Position numbers and translations under genes: made by a program. From NCBI GenBank assembly GCA_000697055.1, contig JNDT01001751.1:1-35703 (forward strand): a stretch of DNA of 35,703 nt. The letters run 5' to 3'. Below, piece by piece: positions 9,400 through 19,947 of the stretch; within the stretch, counting starts at the first letter, position 1, and the number at the start of each line of letters is the position of its first letter. The DNA is from Saksenaea vasiformis B4078 (taxonomy: Eukaryota; Mucoromycota; Mucoromycetes; Mucorales; Saksenaeaceae). The notes below the pieces were generated by a model that saw nothing but the letters and a program-made list of their open reading frames with translations, ran no database searches and was not told where the DNA came from.

Positions 9400-10290
9400 A
9401 CGGTTTAGCTGAATCATAGGATGAAGAAACCCAAGAAAAGCTAAACGAAGAAATTGTCGATGATACTCCTGTGTCAAATGATTCTCCAGCGAGTGCGCAA
9501 AGTGAAAGTAAGATTCCATGACGGAAGTTAAGCCGGTACTGGACCCAAAGCAGGAAGTCCCTAATAAATCATTGGGCAACATACCGGAGTCCGTGATGCA
9601 CCCAGACGCAGCAGAGGTGTCACATCATATCAAAGACGATATCTACTACCGATGGTGCACAAGTCAAAAATAGAAGGAATCGTGGATACTTGGTTAAAAA
9701 ATTAGTACCATTGAAAGAGCGCCCACTTACACTGCGTGGAATAACCCTCTTACAGTGGCATCTAAACAGGACACGTATAGTAACTACACCAACAAACGAC
9801 CAGGTCTAGGTCCAAGACAAATCAATAAATTAGTTAAGGAAGGTTGATGTTCCCTTCCATTGTTAGTGGTATCTTCCACAAACTAGGAGATGTGCAGATT
9901 TTCACAATATTGAACCTTGGAACAAGTTTTCACCGGTTTGAAATATGAGAAGGTCGTCCTGAAACCGCTTTTTCTTTCAAAAACATGCAATTAATGTTTA
10001 GAAGTTGTCCGTTTAGTCCTAAACCAATTCCATCCAAGTTCCAACGGGGGTGCATACCATTTTCAACGATCTACCATTTGTCGTTACTACATTTGCATAT
10101 GACATATTTGTGTATTTAAATAACATCGAGGAAAACACATGCATGTAAATATAGTTATCGAGAGACTGATCAAAATTGATCCAAACTTTATCGCCAATGA
10201 CCGATGAAGAACTTTTCAAAGAATAAGCAACATGAAAACTGTCTACTGGAAAATACTAATGCTTTTCCTGATTATTTACGCGTTTAACGT
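9400..10290 (+). pseudogene. Decayed coding-like region, unrecognised
   Basis: Three plus-strand frames in succession read like protein but are short and mutually out of frame. They are an acidic stretch (EETQEKLNEEIVDDTPVS, about 9427-9520), a 52-codon piece starting MTEVKPVLDPKQEVPNK (9519-9675), and TAWNNPLTVASKQDTYSNY followed by NKRPGLGPRQINKLVKEG (about 9725-9848). Further downstream, isolated pieces such as LEQVFTGLKYEKVVLKP also look coding-like. No promoter or complete frame is seen. A degraded host gene or a missed multi-exon gene are both possible, and I do not recognise the family. Confidence 0.3.
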
Positions 10291-12039
10291 TTTTCTTGCG
10301 TGATTTATTGAGATGCCAGCAGCCTGGTTATAGCAATACTACACAGAGGCGATCAGTATGACCTCAGATTGCAGGAAAAGAGACCGTTATTCAAGAAATT
10401 GAAGGCATCAAGTAGAGTGTATTAATGTATACTCTTCGTATTGAATACATAGTCATATCAGAAGACGTATTTGACCTTTTCTCGCCGATTGCATCAACGA
10501 CATGTACATCGACTGACCACATATAAGGGAGTATTCACATTTTTTTCTTTATCGTTTAGACTGCACGATCTTCTATGGTGAGCCATATCGGCTATAGTGC
10601 AATTTATCGTTAGAACAAAAAAGTTGTCATACTTCCTAGCATCATCCATCATTCACAACAGACCAAAGGAAGCCGCATCAATTCGAAACAGCCGCTGCAA
10701 AAATCTATTCTCGTATTCTTCCGCTTTCGCCCATCGACGGTGTGATGTACAACATCCTTGACGACGCAGCATCGCCTTTGAAGTATAAGAGCAACCGAGT
10801 GTTTACCCATGTACTAGGCTGGGCTGTTTTCATGTTGCTCGAATAAGGTTGCATCCATGGGGCCCAATTTCATGCAGGCAAAAAAAGTTCCATTTTAACC
10901 GATATATTCAATTTTTTTCTTTTGAGTAGAAATCGTTCAGTAAGTAGTAGTACGTCAATCAAGGGCCAGATTGAAGCAGAGTCTGGTCCATGCATCACCG
11001 TTAGGGGATGTACAGTTTATTAAAGGTCGTATGATTAACTTAGGGCTATTTAGTGAAAGATCGCTTTCAGCATTAAGCGCATAGAATTGCAGGCAGGTAT
11101 GTGTCCTTATCCTGTTTCAATTGGAAATATCAGGCTAATGACAAGTCATGGATGCAAGCTGCATCGAGATGGGTATTAAGCCTCGTCGTCGTCTTGGTAA
11201 AAAAGACAAACAGGTGACAACAATGATTAACGCCGAGACTGTGGCTCTACAAGCACAACTTTGTTGTGTTCGATGCTCTTTTCCTGATGAGTCGAGGCTC
11301 GTAGCAATTCTTTTTAGTTGAACTAACTGAAGCTTATCCAAGGCTTTTCCTTTACAGGAAATTTGGCGTTTATGCAAATAAGTAAAAAGACATGTCAATC
11401 CCACCCTTTAGCTTCACCGTAGGTTTGACGCAAAAAGACCAGTCTTTTGTCCACAAAATTCAGGAAACATCCGTCTCTTAACCATTTTTATGCATGCGTT
11501 AAGGCACATGGCGGACTGCCACTTTACCATGGCAGGGCTTTGGGATTTGGATGCCTCTCTTTTTCGTTTTTTCCGCAAAAGAAGAAAAGAAAACATCAAA
11601 AAGGCCCCCTTTAAATCTATTCCATTTTTGCAACCAAGTATCCAAGCTATAAACCGGTCAGAATCCCACGCATTTTAGCGTATCCTTCTTCCTTCCCTCC
11701 TTCCTTTCCATCTTACAACCGGCATACTAAGTACCCATAAAAATTACATGCTAAAACCTGCTCTAGCTGATAAAGGTTGAAACCTGTGCTCTCAAGTTGA
11801 CGGGAAAATGTCGTGCTAGTCAACGTTACACAAACAGAGCATGATGGTTTTGATCAACCAAAACAATGCGGGTCTTGAAGTTGCATGTTGCTTCGGAGTT
11901 TACCAGCAACTATGGTAACTTAAGATTCCTTCATGCGCATCTTTGAGGTCATCGTGCACATCAACGCCAAGGTGAATCTTTTTATTATTCATGAGTTTTC
12001 TGAATCAAAGAGCGACGGTTTTATAATAATTTGTTGTAG
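10291..12039. other. Gene-poor spacer with scattered coding-like scraps
   Basis: No intact gene. A plus-strand piece at about 10700-10845 reads ILPLSPIDGVMYNILDDAA before a stop. A minus-strand piece at about 11360-11280 reads ALDKLQLVQLKRIATSL then SSGKEHRT, which resembles a SAP DNA-binding motif, but the continuation is not recognisable. The rest shows no structure I can support. Confidence 0.3.
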
Positions 12040-13305
12040 CTAAACCATGACGGCGCCATCATCAGATTCATCATCACTTGTCTTCGATCCATCTTCATGC
12101 ATATCATCTTTGGGATAGTTTTCGTCATCGTCATCATCCTCTTCCACTTGCTTTTTCTCCTTCTTCTTTAGTGGAGAATAGACTGAGGAATACTGTGCTG
12201 TTGATGTGTTTTCATTCGTTTCGTTTCTTGTCCCTGGTGTCCATCTGTTGTTATAGCTATCTACACTTGCATAGGAAGTAGGTGGAGCGGCGTCTGAGTC
12301 ATCTGAGTCTGTGGGGAAAGTCGTGCTAAGAAAAAAAAGTTCAGTCAGTCATGTTTGGTTACCCTTTCTCGTTTAAAACACAACCTTTCAGATACTTCAT
12401 GCGTTGACTGGACGTCTCCAGTGCCAAATTTTGGTGATTCATTCTGGCATTCAACAAAACGAGCCAGATTGGCAATGATTTCTGTTGTCGAATTCAAGGC
12501 CAAACAGGTTGAAGTCAGCATGCCTCTCAGATACTCCAATTCCTTTTGGAATGTTTCTTCAGGGGAAGGGGAGGTACTCGATTGGCCATCGGATGCTTTT
12601 TTCTGCTCTTTCTTATCGGGTAGAGGTGTAACGGTGATGGCGAGCGCTAGGGTATCTTGGTTATGATTATTTGATGTCTGTGAGGTACGTTGTTTCAGAG
12701 CATCCTTTAATTCGTCGTCGGTGGAGATGATTGTATTGTCGCCATCCGCATCAACGTAGCTGAACTGAAAAGCAAAGACGTTCGGAAACCGGAATATTTG
12801 CTTGATCTAGTAGTTTTTTCAACCCCATCCCCCCTGGAATCAGTGGCTGCTGCGCCCATCACACGACCCAATCAATATTACCTTTCTACGCAGTTTGGCA
12901 AAGCTCAGTCGTTTTTTCTTTGATGCGCCTTTCTTATGCGGAAACACAATGCGATGATAGTCAGACGTTCCACAGAGACGTGCCTTGATAATCAACTGCT
13001 TTTCTGGCGGATTTGTTTGTTTTGACTGTTGCTGCTGTGCCTTGAGAAGACCATCTCTTTCTTTTGTCAGCTTTTCCACTGTCTTCGCACATTCCTCTTT
13101 TTCTCGATGTAGAATAACGTTCTTTTTCATCAACTCCACTTTCTCCGCCATCAACTTCTTCCTTGTTTCCTCCAAATGCTGCGCACATTGAGCTTTCTAC
13201 ATAAATTTTTTCTTTTTTTTAAAAATGTCATCCGACGCAATACGCCTCCCCCCTTACGGGATAGCAGATACACGCATCCGCTTCCGAGTCTGAACTTGAA
13301 CTCAT
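12040..13305 (-). CDS. Coiled-coil and PB1-domain protein, four exons
   Basis: Exons by splice signals and frame are 13305-13258, 13196-12882, 12806-12385 and 12325-12040, giving about 356 residues. The start MSSSSDSEADAC is the first ATG that splices in frame. Residues 18-75 are a Lys/Glu-rich coiled coil. Residues about 83-185 form a PB1 domain: basic first strand (QLIIKARL), helix (RLSFAKLRRK) continuing across intron 2 into IKQIFRFPN, then the acidic OPCA motif (SYVDADGDN at 137-145, followed by STDDELKDAL). PB1 domains pair through a basic face and an OPCA acidic face, and this one has both, so it could form chains. The remainder is Ser/Pro-rich, and the C-terminus is Asp/Glu-rich with a KKKEKK patch. 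No ZZ, kinase or LIR-type module is evident, so it is probably a scaffold. The last donor (GTTGTG) is weak but is the only frame-consistent one found. Function unknown. Confidence 0.75.
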
Positions 13306-16300
13306 GACGTTTTGGAAAGGAGAAAGGAAGAGAAAGGAAAAAGAAAAGGAGCGGTGGTGATTTGAAATACTAGTTATTCGGCCAGGACTGAAGGCACGTG
13401 AGAATATCTCGCTTTGATGTTTGCATAACGTCCAGCCTTCCGAAAGGTTGCGAAGGTGACAAGAAACCCTCGCTTTCTCTTTTTTTTTTCCCTTTTTCCT
13501 TGCACCATCAAAACAAATAACTTTTGTTGAGCCGGAACAGATAAATAAGCACGAAAGCCGTTTCGAACGGAACGTTGCCAAGACTGAGCAAAAAACGATA
13601 TGCTATGATGTGCCGCTGATGCGATTCAACCTTGACATCTTCAAAACATAATGCACGTTAGACAGAGACTTGAGTAATAAAGGATTCATTTCGAGTGAAA
13701 ATAAACAGCCAGTGAATGATAGGCTACGATTGATTTATGCCATCAAGTCCAAAATGGGAATAATGGATTCACGATGCCAATAACAGGATTATAGACGCAC
13801 CCATGGGCACATAACTCTTCCTTACACCTAAGCGTATCTACAATAACCGTTAAATAAGTAGCAACAATCGTTCTCCTTCCTACAACCACAATCTCTGATC
13901 CATGCAGCTATGCCGTTCTCGTGACATTCGTTTCTTCAGAGAAGAAAAAGGAAAAAAGAAGCCTCGCAGATGTCATGGTGCGAATCCTTTGTAAATCGCT
14001 CTCCACAAACGAAAAGATAACATAGTGACATAAACTATGAAACCATGCATTGTAATCAGGATATGCGTCACCGGACAATCTACACAACTAGCGATCAATG
14101 CGCATAGAGAAGTTCATTCATCATCATCAGGGACGCTTTGTTAGGCGCTTCCGCAGCTTTAAGCGGATACACATGTATCAGTACGGCTGTATGTGCGGTA
14201 AACAAGCTTTTCAGAGGAAGGAAAAAAAAACAAGAAAACGATGTTTTCTGGCATTTGCTTGGTTGACTTCTAGGTAAGCAAATAAAAAAGGGGCTATCAT
14301 AAGATGCAATGTTGCTATGCTGCATTGGCAAACGTCCAAGCCAACGTACGAGGGATATTTTCCCAGGAACACGGACATTGACGCCAGCGCTATGCGTTTG
14401 CGCGTAGACATATGAAAAGTGGGAAACAGCGGAGCTGGTTCATTTGGATAGGATAAATGTATAAACGGAACTAGTGTTCATTGTGTGACATTTTTACAGA
14501 ACTGCGTGTATCGCATGACTCCTTGACAGATACTTCAAAGAAAAAAAACCTAAATTGTGTCGATGTACTCGGTACTTTTTTACTCAATACATCATCATGC
14601 ATAACGTCCGAGCTTTTGAAAAACGCGTCCGTCCTTTCATCCGTAATAAGAAGAAGTTTTTCTTATCAAATGACATTGCATAGTTGAGTTTGTAATGTGA
14701 ATATTACTTAAAAGATTTGATTGACTGTTCTATACTAGCCTAAAAGGCGAATGTTTATGCAAAGAATGACAACAAAACCGAGGTAATAGTCACGGGTATC
14801 GCAACATACAGCGCCTTGACTTTCGACATGCCTTTGCTAGTCACCATGTCGGAATCGAGGTCTAGAACAAATTTTCTTCTATTTCTCTACTATCATGGGT
14901 TGCCAAGAAGCCTGTGAACTGCTTATTTGTTTATTTTTTTTAACCAAGCAATCCATTGATAAAGTATCTCCTTCCTGCAGACTCGCTACAGGCTGTCATT
15001 CTATTCGGATCTATATGGGACAGAACAGGGAGGTAGCCATTGACTATCACTGTATGCTTTCCCTGATCTCATCCTCGTCATCTGCGCTGCGAGCTGTCCT
15101 GTGGGGGGACGCGTTTTAACATCCATCATCGTTGAACAGAGCGCAAGTTATCATTTAGGTATAATCACCGAGCGGAATCCCGTTGCCTAGACGCTCTTGC
15201 AGTAATACTGACTTATTACGTACATGTGCGTTTCCACAACGTGGAACATAATGGAAGGATGACATGTCGAATGTAGTGTTCAAAGTGCCATACATACTAT
15301 ATGCTAAAAACGGGAAGATCTATGTAGCTAGACCTGATATAAACAAAGTGGGCTTCCTGGGGATCTCTCATTCTATTTGGAGCAGTAAATGATTGACATA
15401 CCTCGTGTTGTCTCGAGTTTATGAGAGCAATTTGCTTGGGCGACCATATGTCCACCGAAATGGTAAATCATGCACCACATAGCCACTGGGCGTGCTTCCA
15501 CATAGACCTTACTTGGATGCGTTGATCATAGCGTAGAATATCTCTTTAATAGGTATAAATACTGTCATTGTATGTTTCTATCAGCCATGTTATCATGCCC
15601 CTGAATCGTCATCGAGAAGAGCAAACAGCCATTGACTATCACCCTAAATCATTGGACCTGTGAAAAGTTGGCTTATGGTACGGTGGTAGGGTGCATGTGT
15701 TCGGACATTGAAAACATCGACGTTGGATAAGGTATCCGACATATCAGACTTTCACACAAAACGTTCTCCCTACTCTCACATCGTTACAAACACCTGTTTT
15801 CAGCAAACCATACTGAGAGAGAGAGAAGAAAGCATTAATGAAAAGTCAGATAGACTAGTGTCACTTGTATGTTATTGTCGTGACATTGCAGGGAGAAAGA
15901 CTTATAAAGATAACAATTCATAAGTGGCTCTTACGAACTTATCCGCATTGTTTAGATAACCGGCATCTCTTATCTTCTCGCTTAACCCAGTATTTTAGGA
16001 AACCGTAATCATGCAGGGCCTCTGAAGAATACACAGCGTGAATGGGACAGCTTTGCTGATGCTTGCAGGGCATACTTGGTCTCGAGCGTTATACAATCCA
16101 TGCATCGGCGACGCTACTTTGCATGTGTGAAGTCAGCCGTTGCCCTTTTCTTCGTCTTCTTCCTTTTTTTTTCGACCGTGCACGGACTGATCACATATTA
16201 TTTTGAGCCCGTTGCTATTTTGTATCACAGATCTGATGTGAGCGTTTTCGATCTGGACCATGAAATGAGTAGAATAAGCGAAGAATCATTATGAATTGGT

Positions 16301-17179
16301 CAAGTCTGATGGAGAATTAAACAAGTGCAGTGGATTTGAGAAAGGTATAAGCTCTGTCTGGAGATGGTGTATTTATTGCATCATACCTTGGCAGACTGTA
16401 GGCGTCTGATCTTACACTATGTCGACGTGGATCATTGCTAGTGACCCACAAAGCGAATAATAAAATTCTCATCTGGCATGTATCTTGGCGTCACAGTTCG
16501 TGATAATCACAGGAACAAATTTTACACATACGCGGTTCCTAAAGAATTGTGCGGATCGTCTAATGGACCATTCAAAATGAGTGATGAAACATACGTATCT
16601 CATTCGATCCATGATGATACACTAGAGACTGTTCTGTTCTTTTATTTCTTATGCCATTGATAAAGTAGGATCCGACGAATGGGAAATCCTATCTGTTTTG
16701 TTCGTGTTACGTGCTCCAACTGTAGGGCACAGTCCCAATGCACGGAAGATAATGTGCTCATGCCATAGTGTTGCCGGAGGAGGACATATGAAAGATGAGC
16801 CTTTGTGCTGAGACTTACTAACCACTTCCGTTCTGTGCAGTGATCGTTCTCCCATGCTGGATATTAAATGTTTACAGAAACGTTCTATCCATGGAGATAG
16901 ATCGCCATCATCTTGATCCTTTTAAAAGGAAAAGAGAAGAGCTATTGATACATATTCATTAAATAAAATACAATATACAACGCAATTTTGATAATTGCCT
17001 GCCATTTTTGCTACAGCAGAAAACGAGCAGAGCCTTTTTTGGGTCTTCACTGTCGGCATTTGAACAATGTTACTGTGGCTGATGACATCTGGGTTGAGTT
17101 GAACCGAGGTGTCTCGCAAAAGTGCCTGAGATTTCTATTTTGTCACTTCTTTTTTCGTTGATTCTTTTCATCTAGAAGG
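13306..17179. other. Long spacer between the PB1 gene and the CK2 gene
   Basis: Only short overlapping frames (60-75 codons) with no recognised domain are present. A 16-base string, AGCCATTGACTATCAC, occurs at 15035-15050 and again at 15627-15642 in similar surroundings (GA-rich just before it), suggesting an old local duplication. A plus-strand frame at 16076-16294 contains one hydrophobic segment (ALFFVFFLFF) but no other support. The last 60 bases before the kinase start contain a pyrimidine tract and CATCTAG, possibly the end of a leader intron. Confidence 0.35.
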
Positions 17180-18606
17180 ATGGATACTATCATGAAGGAG
17201 ACAAGTATAGCCCGAGTGTATGCTGATGTCAATGCAAACCAGCCCAAGGAATATCACGACTATGAATCACTCCAGGTGTTCTGGGGGTGCGTATATCCAG
17301 GAGTAACTGTGCTAGATGATAAAGGATGCTGACGTACCACTCTATTTTAATTAAGTGTCCAAGACAATTACGAAATCTGTCGCAAGATTGGTCGTGGAAA
17401 ATACTCTGAAGTATTTGAAGGCATCAATGCGCTGAATGGCGAGAAATGCGTCATCAAAGTCTTGAAACCTGTCAAAAAGAAGAAGATCAAGCGTGAAATC
17501 AAGATCTTGCAGAACCTTACCGGTGGACCCAACATTATCAGTCTGCTTGATATTGTGCGCGATCAACAAGTAAGAAAATCGACGTTCTGAGAAATAACCC
17601 CACTGAATATAGCAAACAAAAACAGTCCAGAGTACCATCCTTGATTTTTGAAAGCGTCAATAATACCGAATTCAAGATACTCTATCCTCGTTTCACCGAT
17701 TACGATGTCCGATATTACATGTACGAACTGCTAAAGGTAAATAAAAAAACATGCAAAGAATGGAGAGAGAGGATCTGATAGAAGACCAACTAGGCCATCG
17801 ACTATTGTCACTCCAAAGGCATCATGCATCGTGATGTGAAACCTCACAATGTGATGATTGACCATGAAAAAAGACAGGTAAGAAGTACTTTCTTCCTTTT
17901 TACCAGTTGCTTCTTAACTTGTGTGAAATCTTTATAGTTACGTCTCATTGATTGGGGACTTGCGGATTTCTATCATCCCGGAACAGAATATAACGTGCGT
18001 GTTGCGTCGAGATGTTTCAAAGGACCCGAATTACTTGTAAATTTCCAGCTTTACGATTACAGTTTGGACATGTGGAGTTACGGATGTATGCTTGCAGGCA
18101 TGGTACGGTTGTTTTACAAGACAAATGTTTGTCGATTGTAACCGAGTTATAGGTTTTCCGCCGAGAACCATTTTTCAATGGACAAGATAATACCGACCAA
18201 TTGGTACGGATTGCACGAGTTCTAGGCACGGATCGCCTGTACGCGTACCTGGAGAAATACAACATCCAATTGGATCCCCAATTTAATAAGATACTCGGAA
18301 GGTGAGACAGGAAACCCCTGAGATGTACGTTCCACTTAGCTTAATGCTCGTAGGCATTCACCAAAACCATGGAGCAAGTTTGTTGTGCTATCCAATGAGC
18401 GATACATTTCGGAAGAGCTCTTTGATCTTTTGGATAATTTATTACGATACGATCATCAGGAACGATTAACTGCAAAGGAAGCGATGGCTCATCCATTTTT
18501 CGGTAAGAGAAAAGAAACAGAAGAGGAATTTGTCCGTTCTTTGATATTAATATTGTAAGTAGACCCTGTCCGACCAAAAGAAAACGGCAACAGTGAACAA
18601 GCTTAG
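17180..18606 (+). CDS. CKA1: Casein kinase II catalytic (alpha) subunit, eight exons
   Basis: Exons 17180-17286, 17356-17569, 17626-17736, 17794-17877, 17938-18102, 18153-18301, 18354-18502 and 18563-18606 give 340 residues, normal for CK2 alpha. CK2 is a constitutively active Ser/Thr kinase of nucleus and cytosol that phosphorylates acidic sites, usually with a beta-subunit dimer. Seen here are the CK2-type glycine loop [11 protein letters not shown] (48-58), ATP lysine K70 in VIKVLKP, the basic cluster [11 protein letters not shown] (73-83) used for acidic substrates, HRDVKPHN (156-163, catalytic D158), and DWG instead of DFG (177-179), which is diagnostic of CK2. The GPELLV segment (201-206) and the [15 protein letters not shown] block (307-321) also match. 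The C-terminus is short. RCFKGPE and NFQLYDYS depart slightly from the usual RYFKGPE and D.Q.YDYS, so this may be one of two paralogues. The symbol is by family and could equally be CKA2. Confidence 0.93.
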
Positions 18607-19469
18607 CTGCGCGAGGTTGTTGCATGTCACGGTGAAAACTTTGTCCTTTTCCTTACTTTACTATTATTCAAGAGTTGTGTACAGTTAGCCATTATCCCAT
18701 TTCGTTCGTTTTTCATAAACAGAGAGATTATGCATGGTTTTTGTTGTCATCTTTTTTTTTTTTTTTTTACTTTTCTTTCCCTTTATGATTCACGTGGGCA
18801 AAGCCATGGTTAATTAGAAAGGGCGTTGCTTGCTCTGGTAAGAGTCTGGCAGTGCTTAGACCCCTGATGAAGTAGGCCTCAATTGAGAACAAGAGGGTTC
18901 TACTAGGCGCGAACAAACCCATTTCCGCACAAACAATGAAGAGTGGGTGCTTTCTGTTTTCTTTCTTCTTATTCACGTTGCCTGGACGATGGAAAAAGCA
19001 ACAAAAAGCATGTCCTTTCTATTATGGTGTAGGAGATAAAGGGGGGTCATGGTAAAAAAAAAAAAAAAAAAAAAAAAGATGCAAGCATTTTATTTGGTGC
19101 AGAAAGACGACTTGGCGTACCAGGAGTTTTCCTTGTTACCATTTGAAATAAACACTGGACAGGATCCATATGACTACAGATAAGGGACGTGAAGGCCCTT
19201 CTTTTCTTCTTTTCATCTCGAACCATATGTGGGACGATCGGCAGATCGACAACGACGTAATATAATGTCCCCTTCTTCTCCCCTTATAACGAAAAAAAGC
19301 GGTTGGTGAACGTGCTTCATACAAAGAAAATAACATTGTTAGTATAACAACCGTATAAGGGTTGTTATAGTAATGGTTATCCCCTAGCAATTGACGTGAA
19401 TAAAAAGGTTCCCTTTTTTTCTTGCCCTTCGCTTCTCTTCTTCCTCTTCTTTCAGTATCTTCTTTTTGG
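18607..19469. other. Spacer with poly-A and poly-T tracts
   Basis: The 3' side of the kinase gene. A long T run lies around 18751-18768 and an uninterrupted run of 24 A at 19054-19077. Several minus-strand frames are open but unconvincing. A CT-rich stretch at 19415-19455 (CTTCGCTTCTCTTCTTCCTC) leads into the next gene and is probably its leader, or an intron end at TTTCAG. Confidence 0.45.
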
Positions 19470-19947
19470 ATGCCACTTGATCGGTCTGATCATGATTCGT
19501 CTACCGGAGGATGGACAACCAGTAACAGTGGGTCCTCCATGTCGTCGTCATCAGCATCCTCGGCGTCTTCCACTTTCGACATGGCGTCCAACTGTGCCGA
19601 TCCGAGTAAACCCTGTCATCCCGAATGGGGAGTGGTAAAAGACCAAGATTTTCATCCACTGACATTGAAACATCAACGTGACCTGGAAAATCTGCATCAA
19701 ACTGGCGTATCCATTCCCGACTTTTATTTCTGGCAAGCCAATCTCGGTGGATACTGCGTGGCCAATATGATTGACAGTAAAAATCTGGCATTTACAGTAC
19801 AGTTTGACGCGAAAAGAACTGACGTCTTCTTTTTCTTTATGTATAGATATCGTTATATCTTCCGATGAATGGTTTGTACTTGTTAGGCGCATTGTTGAAG
19901 GGGCAGAACATCCAGGGCGAAGAAAGAAAAAGCGAGGACAAGGCTAA
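19470..19947 (+). CDS. Small conserved-looking protein with Ser-rich N-terminus and basic C-terminus, two exons
   Basis: Exon 1 19470-19776 and exon 2 19847-19947 give 135 residues. The intron has GTAAAA, a branch-like AACTGAC and a pyrimidine tract ending in TATAG, and it joins the frames exactly. The start MPLDRSDHD is the first ATG after a CT-rich leader ending TTTCAG. An earlier ATG at 19422 is in frame but would translate that leader. Residues 11-37 are Ser/Thr-rich. A compact central part follows: PEWGVVKDQDFHPL (49-62), KHQRDLENLHQTGV, PDFYFWQANLGGYCVANM. Exon 2 gives IVISSDEWFVLVRRIVEG and a basic tail RRKKKRGQG that could be a nuclear signal. The aromatic-rich, repeat-free centre and clean splicing favour a real gene. 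I do not recognise the family. Without splicing, the frame would run 148 residues into low complexity. Confidence 0.55.

Noticed and set aside
16076..16294. Plus-strand 72-codon frame with a hydrophobic segment
   Set aside because: No promoter, splice partner or domain; such frames are expected by chance in this AT-rich spacer.
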